The position numbers and the translations under genes were made by a program. A stretch of DNA of 64,000 nucleotides from Nocardia otitidiscaviarum NBRC 14405 (lineage in GTDB: Bacteria > Actinomycetota > Actinomycetes > Mycobacteriales > Mycobacteriaceae), in NCBI RefSeq assembly GCF_000308635.1, contig NZ_BAGD01000061.1, positions 145,722-209,721 of the forward strand. Reading direction: 5' to 3'. Below are positions 50,628 to 58,771 of the stretch, piece by piece; positions within the stretch are counted from its first letter, which is position 1, and every line of letters begins with the position of its first letter. The notes below the pieces were generated by a model. The model made no database searches. It saw only the letters and a program-made list of their open reading frames with translations, and was not told the DNA's origin.

Positions 50628-52937
50628 GTGGTGGACAGTGGAATTCTCGGTACGCGGCGTGCGGTGTTCCGGTGGGGGTTCGTCACCTCGATCGGCGTGG
50701 TGCTCGGCTATGCGGCGGTGCTGTCGGCCGACGTGCGCCACTTCTACACCGATGACACCGAATCCCAGTACGCCCCACTGTGGGTGATGCTCGGCCGCGC
50801 CCTGCGCGAGGGCACCTTCCCGGTCATGGTTCCCGACCAGTGGATGTCGGGCAACTACACCATGGAGGAGGCGGGTCTGTTCAACCCGCCGCAGTTGCTG
50901 ATCGACCTGATCGCGCCCTCGGTGCCGAATCTGGCCGTGTACGCCACCATCGTGAAGCTGCTCTTCTCCATCCTCGCGGCACTGGGCATCTACCGCGTCT
51001 GCCTGGTCTACGGCGCGCGCCCGCAGTGGGCGGCGGTCGCGGGCGTGGCCTTCCCGTTCTCCGGCTTCTTCCTCTTCTTCGACACCGCCAGCTGGATGAC
51101 CTCGCTCACCGGCACCGCGTACATGCTGCACGCGTGGGCGTCGTCGGTGCGCTACGTGCGCGGGCCCGGCGGGGGCGATGGACCCGGAGGCGGCAGCTCG
51201 CGTCACCACGGAGGGGCCCGCCCACGCCGCAGTGGATACGGCGGTCCGATTCCGGTATTCGTCTTCCTGTACCTGGCGATCTCGGTGCAGTACATCTTCC
51301 CGGCCGTGGAGGCGGTGCTCATGCTGGCCGCGGTGGCGGTGGGCGAGCTCGTCACGCGGCGCGCCTGGAAGCCGGTGCTGCGGCTGGCGGTGGCGGCGGG
51401 CTGCGCGGGCCTGGCCGGACTGCTCACCTTCCTGCCGTCCATGCTCTCGGCCAAGGTGAGCTGGCGCGGTACGGCGCAGATCAATAACGACCAGTTCCTC
51501 ACGGTGCCCTGGTCGGAATCGCTGAATGCCAGTCTGCCCAGCGCCTATCCGGCGTTCAGCTCGTGGTGGGGCTATGTGCAGCCGCTGCCCATGACCTATA
51601 TCGCCTGGTTCCTGATTCCGGCGCTGGCCTTCGTGGACTGGCGGCGGGCGCGCGAGCACTGGCGGGAATTCATCTCCATCGCGCTGTTCGCCGTCATGGC
51701 GCTCATGTGGACGGCCGGACCGGGCACCATCGGGCCGCTGCGCTGGCCCGCCCGCGTACTGCCCATGCTGGCCATCGGACTGCTGGTGCTGGTGTGCGTG
51801 CTGCTGGGCCGGTTCGGCACGGTGCGCGACTGGCGCGGGCGCGGTATCGCGGCCGGGGTGCTGATCCTGCTGCTGTGGGTGCGCACCTTCTCCGCCGACC
51901 CGCATCGCATCGGCTGGCATGTGCTCGCGGCGGTGGTGGTCGCGGCGCTGACCGCGGCGGTGGTCGCGCTGGGACGCACCCGCGGTATCGCCGCGGCCTG
52001 CCTGCTGACCATCGCCGCCATGTTCCCCATCGCGTTCGTCCAGGTGCGCGCGGTGCAGCCGAATCTCATGTCGTGGAATCTGCCCGCCGACCGGCAACAG
52101 GCCATGGCGGCCTTCCCGGATTTCGCGGGCCGCAACATCCAGCTCGGTGATCGCGGCCTGATCGGCCCGGCGGACAAATCGCTCGACCGTGCCTACGGCT
52201 CCCTGGTCTTCGGCAACTACGCCAAGGACCTGGAACTGAACTACGTCCAGGGCTACACCCCCAACGGGCACTTCTATTTCGGTGAACTGCTGTGCATGCG
52301 CTGGGACGGCAGCACCTGCCCGGACGCCTACCGCCGCCTGTTCGCCCCCGAACCGACCACCGGCCGCACCATCGTGGATCTCATGCTGCTGGACCGGGTG
52401 GTCCTGCAGCGGGCCATGTTCCCTGATGCCCGCACCCAACCCGCCCCGCCGGGCTGGCACTGGGTGGACTACCCGGGCCACGACCAGTGGATCTCGGTGC
52501 TGGAGCGCGACGGCGGTCCCGTGTCGGGTCTGAACGGGCGCGTCGCCGACGCCCGCGATGTCACCGCGACGTCGATCTCGGAAACCGATACCACCAGCCG
52601 CGTGCGGGTGAGCTCCGACGACGGCGGCCGCGTGGTGTTCGCCCGGCTGGGCTGGCCCGGCTACCGCGTCACCCTGAACGGACAGGACATCCCCTTCACC
52701 ACGGTCGCGGATTCCTTCGTGGCCGTGGATGTCCCCGCGGGCACCCGGGACGCGGAACTGGTGCTCACCTGGCGTCCGCCGGGCTGGAAGATCGGCATCG
52801 CCACCGGTGCCGCCGGCGTGGTCGGAATCGCGGTGCTGCAATGGCTCTACGTGCGATCGCGGCGTGAGGACGCGCCGGAATCCCCCGGCGAGTCCTCCGG
52901 CGAACCGGAACGTGAACTGGCAGGCTCGGTTTCGTGA
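50628..52937 (+). CDS. YfhO-like polytopic membrane protein, putative GT-C-type glycosyltransferase
   Basis: 769 residues from GTG 50628. About 11-13 membrane segments in the first 480 residues follow a first external loop with acidic residues (ADVRHFYTDDTESQYAPLWVMLGRAL), as in YfhO and other GT-C enzymes. A large extracytoplasmic beta-domain follows (about 480-735, with SISETDTTSRVRVSSDDGGRVVFARLGWPGYRVTLNG), then a last membrane segment (IGIATGAAGVVGIAVLQWLYV) and a charged tail. YfhO in firmicutes glycosylates lipoteichoic acid from a polyprenyl-linked sugar. The gene overlaps the GtrA gene (GTGA). A decayed second copy of its 3' end lies at 55299-55715. Confidence 0.82.
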   Translation: MVDSGILGTRRAVFRWGFVTSIGVVLGYAAVLSADVRHFYTDDTESQYAPLWVMLGRALREGTFPVMVPDQWMSGNYTMEEAGLFNPPQLLIDLIAPSVPNLAVYATIVKLLFSILAALGIYRVCLVYGARPQWAAVAGVAFPFSGFFLFFDTASWMTSLTGTAYMLHAWASSVRYVRGPGGGDGPGGGSSRHHGGARPRRSGYGGPIPVFVFLYLAISVQYIFPAVEAVLMLAAVAVGELVTRRAWKPVLRLAVAAGCAGLAGLLTFLPSMLSAKVSWRGTAQINNDQFLTVPWSESLNASLPSAYPAFSSWWGYVQPLPMTYIAWFLIPALAFVDWRRAREHWREFISIALFAVMALMWTAGPGTIGPLRWPARVLPMLAIGLLVLVCVLLGRFGTVRDWRGRGIAAGVLILLLWVRTFSADPHRIGWHVLAAVVVAALTAAVVALGRTRGIAAACLLTIAAMFPIAFVQVRAVQPNLMSWNLPADRQQAMAAFPDFAGRNIQLGDRGLIGPADKSLDRAYGSLVFGNYAKDLELNYVQGYTPNGHFYFGELLCMRWDGSTCPDAYRRLFAPEPTTGRTIVDLMLLDRVVLQRAMFPDARTQPAPPGWHWVDYPGHDQWISVLERDGGPVSGLNGRVADARDVTATSISETDTTSRVRVSSDDGGRVVFARLGWPGYRVTLNGQDIPFTTVADSFVAVDVPAGTRDAELVLTWRPPGWKIGIATGAAGVVGIAVLQWLYVRSRREDAPESPGESSGEPERELAGSVS

Positions 52938-53425
52938 GCACCGCCGACTACTCACCCGAGTTGACGGTGGACTCCGGTGTCATCGCCGAGCCCGCCGCCG
53001 ACGCCCCGCCCGGCCTGCTGCTGCGTCTGGTGCGGCGGCAGGAGGTCGCCTTCGCCCTGGTGGGCGGCTTCAATACCGCGCTCGGCATGGTGCTCACCGT
53101 GCTCTGGCTGACCGTGCTGGAAGGCCATGTCGCCAAGGCGGCCGCGGTGGCGCTGGCCCCCGCGCTGGCCTATGCCGTCAGCATCGTGGTGGCCTTCGTG
53201 CTGCACCGCACCCTGGTGTTCCGGGTGTGCGGGCACGCCCTGCGCGATTTCGTGGCCTTCGTCGGCGTCAATTCCGGTGGGCTGGCGCTGAACCTCCTGC
53301 TGCTCCAGGTGGCGGTGTCGGTGCTGCACTGTCCGGAGAAGCCCGCCGCCGTGGTGGTGATGGGCCTGGTCGCGGTCGCCAGCTTCTTCGGACACCGGCA
53401 CATCTCGTTCCGCCGCTCGCGCTGA
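52934..53425 (+). CDS. GtrA-family polyprenyl-phosphate-sugar flippase
   Basis: 163 residues from GTG 52934, overlapping the previous stop. A disordered acidic N-terminus (1-35) precedes four membrane helices: EVAFALVGGFNTALGMVLTVLWLTVLEGHVAKAAAVALAPALAYAVSIVVAFVLHRTLVF, then LRDFVAFVGVNSGGLALNLLLLQVAV and VVVMGLVAVASFFGHRHISFRR. This is the GtrA pattern (VGGxNTxxG, FxxHRxxxF, FxxxRxxxF). GtrA proteins help move polyprenyl-phosphate sugars across the membrane, working with a GT2 enzyme and a GT-C transferase, both encoded beside it. Confidence 0.9.
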   Translation: MSTADYSPELTVDSGVIAEPAADAPPGLLLRLVRRQEVAFALVGGFNTALGMVLTVLWLTVLEGHVAKAAAVALAPALAYAVSIVVAFVLHRTLVFRVCGHALRDFVAFVGVNSGGLALNLLLLQVAVSVLHCPEKPAAVVVMGLVAVASFFGHRHISFRRSR

Positions 53426-53514
53426 GACGCCCGCCACACGGAAGGCGGCGGAACCGGACAGATGGCATAGTTCGTGCAACGGATGACGTTGTCCGCCAAC
53501 TGTTCAGGATCGAC

Positions 53515-54114
53515 GTGAGCACCAGCTTCATCTACCGGTACGGAACCGTCTACGAACTACTCATGCGGGGGCTGTACGGCCGACACTACGGCGCGCGGTA
53601 TCGCGCCATCGCCGCCCTGGTTCCCGAGAACGCCGCGGTGCTCGATCTCTGCTGCGGCCCGGCCACCCTCTACACCCGGTACCTGCGGCAGAAGGCGGTG
53701 CGCTACACCGGACTCGACCTCAACGAGCGTTTCATCGCCCGGCTGATCCGGGCGGGCGGCAGCGGGCAGGTCTGGAATCTGCGTGCCGACACCCCGCTGC
53801 CCGCCGCCGACTACGTCATCATGCAGGGCAGCCTCTTCCACTTCCTGCCCGATCCGGAACCGGTGCTGGACCGCATGCTCGACGCCGCGCGGGAACGGGT
53901 GATCGTCGCCGAACCGGTCCGGAATCTGACCGCCACCCGCCATCGCGCCATGGCCGGGCTCGGCGGACGCCTCACCGACGCCGGGGACGGCGCGCGGCCG
54001 CTGCGCTTCGACGAGGAGACCCTCGACGAACTGTTCCGCGGCTTCCCCGAACACGTCGAGGAGCGCCGCCTCATCGCGGGTGGACGGGAGAAGCTCTACC
54101 TGCTGAAGCCCTGA
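53515..54114 (+). CDS. class I SAM-dependent methyltransferase
   Basis: 199 residues from GTG 53515 with AGGA five bases before the start. The SAM motif is AAVLDLCCGPATLYTRYLRQKAVRYTGLDLNERFIARL, and ADYVIMQGSLFHFLPDPEPVLDRMLDAARERVIVAEPVRNL follows the usual post-motif pattern. The C-terminus has FDEETLDELFRGFPEHVEERRLIAGGREKLYLL. It lies between gtrA and the GT2 gene of the glycan block, so a sugar or lipid-carrier substrate is plausible. The frame upstream of the start overlaps gtrA and is not coding. Confidence 0.83.
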   Translation: MSTSFIYRYGTVYELLMRGLYGRHYGARYRAIAALVPENAAVLDLCCGPATLYTRYLRQKAVRYTGLDLNERFIARLIRAGGSGQVWNLRADTPLPAADYVIMQGSLFHFLPDPEPVLDRMLDAARERVIVAEPVRNLTATRHRAMAGLGGRLTDAGDGARPLRFDEETLDELFRGFPEHVEERRLIAGGREKLYLLKP

Positions 54115-54123
54115 GCCGAGCGG

Positions 54124-55212
54124 TCAGCCGCCGACGTGCTCGATCTCGCGGTCGGCGGCCGCGGCCCGGTCGGCATCCGGGCGCGGCGTCGGCGAATCCA
54201 CGGTCAGATACAGCGGTTTGCCCACCAGGACGTGCAGTGCCACACCCAGGTATTCGGCGATCAGGCCGAGGGAGAACAGGATCGCGCCCGAACACAGCAG
54301 CAGCACCACGATGGTGGACGCCCAGCCCTCGGGAGCCCAGTTCTCCCGGGTGAGCACCTGGAACACCACGAAGGCGGCCAGCGCCACCCCCGCCAGCGCC
54401 AGCGTCACGCCCAACATGCTCACCAGGCGCAGGCCACGGGTTCCGCTGCACAGCACCATCTTCCAGAACAGCGAGAACAGGCGGCGGTAGTTGTAGCCGG
54501 ATTCCTCCCGGCCCTCCGCGCGCAGCGTCACCGGCACCTGGGCGACCGTGCCCACCACCCAGGTCAGCGCCACGTCCAGATACACGCCATTGGAGGCGAC
54601 ATCGGCGAGCTGGCGGCCGATATCGCCGCGGATGAGCCGGTAGCTCTCGAAGCGGGTGGAATCCGGGAAGGCGAAGACGGTGGCCAGCACCAGTTTCGCG
54701 CCGCGCGAGGTGAGATTGCGCAGGAAGCCGTGCGGGCGGGTGTTCGTCGGCTTGGAGTAGATCAGGTCGGCGCGCCGCTCCAGCGCGGCGTCCAGGAACG
54801 CGCCGATGAACGCCGGATCGTGCTGCCCGTCCTCGTCCATGGTGACGATCCAGTCCCCGCGCGCCGCCGACATTCCGGCGATGGTCGCCGCGTCCTGTCC
54901 GAAATTGCGGCTCAACCAGACCGCGCGCACCTCCGGGTAGGCGGCGCGCAGCTCCCGCATGACCACATCGGAGCGGTCCGGACCGTGATCGTGCACCAGC
55001 ACGATCTCCGAGACCGCGAAGGGGACGCCGCCCGGCGTCGTGGTGGCCTCGGTCAACGCGTGCAGTTCGGCGACCAGGGCGGCGATGGTGTCCTCGCCGC
55101 GGTACACCGGAACCACCACCGAGACCGCGTGCGGCCGGTCGATACCGGGCCGGATCGGATGCTCCGCAGTGTCGACGTCGGAGTGGTACGTGCGTCGGGA
55201 GGGAATCGGCAT
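54124..55212 (-). CDS. GT2 polyprenyl-phosphate glycosyltransferase (GtrB/DPM-like)
   Basis: 362 residues. The catalytic domain (30-260) has VSVVVPVYRGEDTIAALVAEL, EIVLVHDHGPDRSDVVMREL and AVWLSRNFGQDAATIAGMSAARGDWIVTMDEDGQHDP, with the DxD-type DEDGQ motif. Two membrane segments follow (about 275-300 LVSMLGVTLALAGVALAAFVVFQVL; 312-335 TIVVLLLCSGAILFSLGLIAEYLGV). This layout is that of bactoprenol-phosphate glucosyltransferases (GtrB, YfdH). It would load a sugar onto polyprenyl phosphate for the GtrA flippase and the YfhO-like transferase. Convergent with the methyltransferase gene. Its upstream region duplicates the aminotransferase promoter. Confidence 0.9.
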   Translation of the reverse strand: MPIPSRRTYHSDVDTAEHPIRPGIDRPHAVSVVVPVYRGEDTIAALVAELHALTEATTTPGGVPFAVSEIVLVHDHGPDRSDVVMRELRAAYPEVRAVWLSRNFGQDAATIAGMSAARGDWIVTMDEDGQHDPAFIGAFLDAALERRADLIYSKPTNTRPHGFLRNLTSRGAKLVLATVFAFPDSTRFESYRLIRGDIGRQLADVASNGVYLDVALTWVVGTVAQVPVTLRAEGREESGYNYRRLFSLFWKMVLCSGTRGLRLVSMLGVTLALAGVALAAFVVFQVLTRENWAPEGWASTIVVLLLCSGAILFSLGLIAEYLGVALHVLVGKPLYLTVDSPTPRPDADRAAAADREIEHVGG

Positions 55213-55269
55213 CAGCTGAATCGACTTTCGATGACGGTACGCGTGCCGGTGCTCCTCGAGGACTGGCTG

Positions 55270-55301
55270 GAGCCCGAGCCGTCGAGCACTCTAACACGGT
55301 G
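55270..55301 (-). promoter_or_regulatory. second copy of the glycan-locus promoter
   Basis: Matches 50502-50530 across about 29 bases with three inserted bases, including ACTCTAACACGGTG (55288-55301). On the minus strand TAGAGT can serve as -10 box for the GT2 gene starting at 55212. Confidence 0.55.
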
Positions 55302-55715
55302 CGGTCGGCCTTCCGGGGCAGCGGCCGCGTCTCGGCCACCCGCGATGTCGCCGCGACCTCGGTATCGGAGACCGACACCACCAGGCGGGTGCGGGTGTCC
55401 TCGGCGCGGGGCGGACAGGTGGTGTTCGCCCGTCTCGGCCGACCGGGCTACCGCGCCACCCTCGACGGGCGGCCGGTGCCGATCTCGACCGTCGTCCAAT
55501 CCTTCGTGGCCGTGCGGATTCCGGCTGGGACCGAATCCGCCGAGCTGGTGCTGACCTGGCGGCCGCCGGGCTGGAAGATCGGGCTGGCCACCGGTGCGGC
55601 CGGCGTGCTCGGCCTGGCGGTGTCGCAGTGGTGGTACCTGCGCACCCGGCGCAGCGACGGTGCGGAGGAGTCGCCGCCCGCACCGGACGGTGAGCGTGCC
55701 GCCGCGGCCCGGTAG
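55299..55715 (+). pseudogene. truncated duplicate of the YfhO-like gene 3' end
   Basis: The frame encodes 138 residues closely similar to the last 140 or so of the YfhO-like protein: ATRDVAATSVSETDTTRRVRVSSARGGQVVFARLGRPGYRATLDG, VVQSFVAVRIPAGTESAELVLTWRPPGWKIGLATGAAGVLGLAVSQWWYLR. The roughly 620 upstream codons are missing, and the copied promoter block at 55270-55301 is joined directly to the 3' part. I read it as a duplicated gene that lost its interior. It keeps an open frame and a GTG, so a short one-helix membrane protein might still be made. Confidence 0.75.
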
Positions 55716-55718
55716 GTT
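55713..55718 (+). promoter_or_regulatory. -10 box TAGGTT of a leaderless transcript
   Basis: TAGGTT, seven bases (ATCGGTC), then ATG 55726. It overlaps the stop codon of the truncated gene. Confidence 0.5.
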
Positions 55719-55725
55719 ATCGGTC

Positions 55726-55950
55726 ATGCCGGAGGACATCACCTTGGACTCGACCCTGCTCAGCCTGCTGGCCTGCCCGCAGGACAAGGGCCCGCTGCTG
55801 CTGGTCCACGACGACCGGGGGGCCGCGCTGCTCTACAACCCGCGCCTGCGCCGCGCCTACCCGATCGACAACGGCATCCCGGTCCTGCTCGTCGACGAGG
55901 CGCGCGAGGTGTCGGACGAGGAGCACACCGCGTTCGTCCTACAGGACTGA
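55726..55950 (+). CDS. Trm112-like protein
   Basis: 74 residues: LDSTLLSLLACPQDKGPLLLVHDDRGAALLYNPRLRRAYPIDNGIPVLLVDEAREVSDEEH. This is the Trm112/UPF0434 zinc-ribbon-derived fold, with PIDNGIPVLLxDEA as signature. Only one Cys (CPQDKG) remains, so zinc is probably not bound, as in many bacterial members. Eukaryotic Trm112 activates several methyltransferases, and bacterial copies often lie near methyltransferases or sugar-phosphate mutase genes. The start is supported by the TAGGTT box. Confidence 0.88.
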   Translation: MPEDITLDSTLLSLLACPQDKGPLLLVHDDRGAALLYNPRLRRAYPIDNGIPVLLVDEAREVSDEEHTAFVLQD

Positions 55951-55975
55951 CGGGGGCTGCCGCCGTCCGGAGCGG

Positions 55976-56581
55976 CTAGGTCGCGAGTTCGCCGGTCAGA
56001 TAGCGCTGGAGCGTCGGCCCCACCAGGGCGGCCACCTCGTCCACGGGCATGGAGGCGAGCGGTTCGATCTCGACGACCTTGCGCGCCACCAGCACGCCGA
56101 TGAGCTGCGAGGCGGCCAGCGCCACCCGCGTCGTGCCCGTGCCCGGGGGTGAATCCACCCGGGCGCGAACATCCTTCAGCGCCACCTCGAGGAGAAAGGT
56201 CCGGGCCAGCGCGGTGTCGCCGCCGCCGAGCATGCTGCGGAAGGCGGCCACCGCCTGCACGCCGATGGGGGAATCCCAGAGCCCGACCACGGTGCGAACG
56301 ATGGTGTCGCCCAATCGGTCCAGCGGCACCGCCGCGATGGCTCCGGTCACGACGCTGGGATCGGCGGGGATATCCAGTGCGGCCGTGAGCAATTGCTGTT
56401 TGGTGCCGAAATAGTGATGCACCAGTGCCGGATCCACCCCGGCGGCCGCGGCGATGGAACGAATCGACGCCCGGTCGAAACCCACCTCGGCGAAACGCAC
56501 CCGGGCGGCGTCGAGAATCGCCGCCCGGGTGCCGGATTGCCCGGGCCGCCGCCCGGCGCGTCCGCCGCGTTCCGCCGTCAC
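55976..56581 (-). CDS. TetR-family regulator of the ABC exporter operon
   Basis: 201 residues from GTG 56581, overlapping the permease stop (GTGA). The helix-turn-helix is TRAAILDAARVRFAEVGFDRASIRSIAAAAGVDPALVHHYFGTKQQLLTAALDIP. The C-terminal domain (PVSVVTGAIAAVPLDRLGDTIVRTVVGLW-like, ending VDEVAALVGPTLQRYLTGELA) is of the TetR_C type found with ABC-2 exporters in actinobacteria. Last gene of ATPase-permease-regulator, it probably controls its own operon through the palindromic array at 58104-58139. Confidence 0.9.
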   Translation of the reverse strand: MTAERGGRAGRRPGQSGTRAAILDAARVRFAEVGFDRASIRSIAAAAGVDPALVHHYFGTKQQLLTAALDIPADPSVVTGAIAAVPLDRLGDTIVRTVVGLWDSPIGVQAVAAFRSMLGGGDTALARTFLLEVALKDVRARVDSPPGTGTTRVALAASQLIGVLVARKVVEIEPLASMPVDEVAALVGPTLQRYLTGELAT

Positions 56582-57363
56582 GCGGTTCTCCGGCGTAGCG
56601 TCGCCGCGCCGAGACCCAGTGCGGCGGCGGCGAACAGCGCCACGACGAGCAGATCCCGCCACATCGCGCCGGTGGCCCCGGGATTGTTCGACACCTGCTG
56701 CAACGCCGACACCGCGTAGCTCAGCGGCAGCACATCGCTGATCACCTCCAGCCAGTCGGGCAGCTGTTCACGCGGCACCAGCAGGCCGCACAGGAAGAAC
56801 TGAGGTCCGACGATCACGGGCATGAACTGTACGGCCTGGAATTCGGTGCGCGCGAAGGCGCTCGCCAGCAGACCGAGCGCCACCCCCAGGACGGCGTCGA
56901 CGATCGCGATGAGCAGCACCAGCCAGACACTGCCCGCGGCGCGCAGGTCCAGCAGCCAGAACGACACCAGGCAGGCGACGCCCGCCTGCGCGCCCGCCGC
57001 GATGGAGAAGGCCGAACCGTATCCGGCCAGCAGATCCAGTTTGGACAGCGGTGTGGTCATGAGCCGTTCGAGCGTGCCCGAGGTGCGTTCGCGCTGCATG
57101 GCGATGGCCGTGATGAGGAACATGACGATGAACGGCAGGATGCCGAGCATGCTGATGCCCACCCGGTCGAACACCCGCGGCGTGCCCGGCGGCGTCGGTG
57201 AATTCTGGTACACGAAGTACAGCAGGACCAGCAGCAGCGCTGGAACCAGCAGCAGCATGGCCACGGTGCGATGGTCGGCGCGCAGCTGCTTCAGGATGCG
57301 CAGGGTGGTGGCGCGGTAGCCGGCCAGCGGTCGGGGGCCGGTGGGTCGGGTCGTGGTGGTCAT
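56578..57363 (-). CDS. ABC-2 type exporter permease
   Basis: 261 residues from ATG 57363, overlapping the ATPase stop (ATGA). Six membrane segments: the first near 34-54 (VAMLLLVPALLLVLLYFVYQN), then FDRVGISMLGILPFIVMFLITAIAMQRERTSGTLERLMTTPLSKLDLLAGY, which contains the ABC-2 signature (RERTxGTLERL). AFARTEFQAVQFMPVIVGPQFFLCGLLVPREQLPDWLEVISDVLPLSYAVSALQQV is the conserved final third. It forms the pore with the upstream ATPase. Such drug/lipid exporters often give resistance to daunorubicin-type compounds; the real substrate is unknown. Confidence 0.92.
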   Translation of the reverse strand: MTTTTRPTGPRPLAGYRATTLRILKQLRADHRTVAMLLLVPALLLVLLYFVYQNSPTPPGTPRVFDRVGISMLGILPFIVMFLITAIAMQRERTSGTLERLMTTPLSKLDLLAGYGSAFSIAAGAQAGVACLVSFWLLDLRAAGSVWLVLLIAIVDAVLGVALGLLASAFARTEFQAVQFMPVIVGPQFFLCGLLVPREQLPDWLEVISDVLPLSYAVSALQQVSNNPGATGAMWRDLLVVALFAAAALGLGAATLRRRTA

Positions 57364-58091
57364 GACCGTCCTCCCATCTCGATGAGGGCGAGAAACGCGT
57401 TCTCCAGGCTGGATTCGCCGGTGTCGGAACGTAGTTCGTCCGGACTGAGTTGGGCGAGCAGGTGACCGTCGCGCATGAGCAGCAGTTGATCGCAGTGCTC
57501 GGCCTCGTCCATCACGTGACTGGAGACCAGCAGCGTGCGACCCTGCTCGGCGAGGGCGTGGAATTCCTTCCAGAGTTCCACGCGCAGTACGGGATCCAGG
57601 CCGACGGTGGGTTCGTCGAGAATCAGCACCTCCGGATCGGCCACCAGGGCGCAGGCCAGCGAGGTGCGGGTGCGCTGCCCGCCGGAGAGTTGATTGCCGC
57701 GCTGCCCGGCGTGGTCGCTCAGCCCCACGGCGGCGATGGCCTCGACCACCTGATCCCGCGAAGCGCCGTACAGCGCAGCGAAATACGAGACATTGTCGGT
57801 GACGGTGAGGTCGTCGTAGATGCTCGGAGCCTGCGTCACATAGCCGACCCGCGAGCGCAGCCCACGCGACCCGGCCGTATCACCCAGCACCCGCACCGTG
57901 CCCGACTCGATGATCTGGGTGCCGACGATGCTGCGCATGAGCGTGGTCTTCCCGCAGCCCGAGGGCCCGAGCAGGCCGGTGATGCGACCGCGCGGCACGG
58001 TCAGCGTGATGTCGTGGAGTACCCGCCGCCCGCCCCGCACGACGCACAGGGCGTCGACGTCGATGGCGGGCGCGGAGTTCGGTGTCGTCAT
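57360..58091 (-). CDS. ABC exporter ATP-binding protein
   Basis: 243 residues from ATG 58091. Walker A GPSGCGKTT, Q-loop YVTQAPSIYDDLTVTDN, signature LSGGQRTRTSLACALVADPEVLILDEPTVGLDP including Walker B, and H-loop LLVSSHVMDEAEHC are all intact. It is of the DrrA type that pairs with ABC-2 permeases. It powers export through the permease encoded next. First gene of the three-gene operon. The start codon lies 13 bases from the operator-like array, so repression by the cognate TetR is expected. Confidence 0.94.
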   Translation of the reverse strand: MTTPNSAPAIDVDALCVVRGGRRVLHDITLTVPRGRITGLLGPSGCGKTTLMRSIVGTQIIESGTVRVLGDTAGSRGLRSRVGYVTQAPSIYDDLTVTDNVSYFAALYGASRDQVVEAIAAVGLSDHAGQRGNQLSGGQRTRTSLACALVADPEVLILDEPTVGLDPVLRVELWKEFHALAEQGRTLLVSSHVMDEAEHCDQLLLMRDGHLLAQLSPDELRSDTGESSLENAFLALIEMGGRS

Positions 58092-58103
58092 GGGACCACC
58101 TGC

Positions 58104-58139
58104 AATTCATCGAGTGTTGAATTCACTATGCGATGAATT
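58104..58139. promoter_or_regulatory. operator array upstream of the ABC operon
   Basis: AATTCATCG (58104-58112) and CGATGAATT (58131-58139) form a perfect 9-base inverted repeat. TGAATTCA (58118-58125), itself palindromic, lies close to the centre. The block is AT-rich against its background and sits just before the ATPase start. It is the likely binding site of the operon's TetR. Confidence 0.7.
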
Positions 58140-58771
58140 CTGCACCCGAAGTGACCGCGACACAAGACCCGATTCGAATCCGGTTCCCGCGCGCCGCCCA
58201 CCCGTTTAGCCCCGACGAATCGGACCGATCCTGCGGCGGCCCCCGCATGTGCGGATGCGATGGTGACGAAAGGCTGACGGCCCGCGTGTCGGCGGCCTGT
58301 CGGGCAGCGAACGACGGCCGTGGGCACCACAATCGCGGATATGTCTGTCGTGTGCGCCGGAGTTTCACGGATCGGCGGCCGCCCCGCGATGTGCGGCCCA
58401 CGTCGGATGGGCGACGCGCGTACCGAGGCGCACGCCGGACAGTCGAAATCCGAACCGGGCGCGGGGCCCGGCGGGATGGGCGCGTCCGGCGGCACCGAAG
58501 CCGTCGCGGGGCTGCCCGTGCGGAGGCGGACGGTGAGTCCGATCCGCCGCGCGGTGCATGTTCGACCGGCAGGGCGCGGGTCCGTAGCGGTCGTCGGATC
58601 GAAGGCGACGGGTGGGTGGTGTGTGCGTCGGACCAGCGACGATATCCGGCCCGGGAGGCACCACGCCGCACCGGCGGACCGCGACCATGCCACACCGGGC
58701 CGTCGCCGGACAGGCCATGACCACGCTCACCCGGTACCCGGGTTGGCGAGCCACAGCTACGGAGGACACCT
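58140..58771. other. long gap without a recognisable gene
   Basis: About 630 bases between divergent genes. All reading frames here are Arg/Pro/Gly-rich and without family resemblance, although several stay open. I see no tRNA, terminator or repeat. A non-coding RNA or a decayed gene is possible. Confidence 0.4.
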
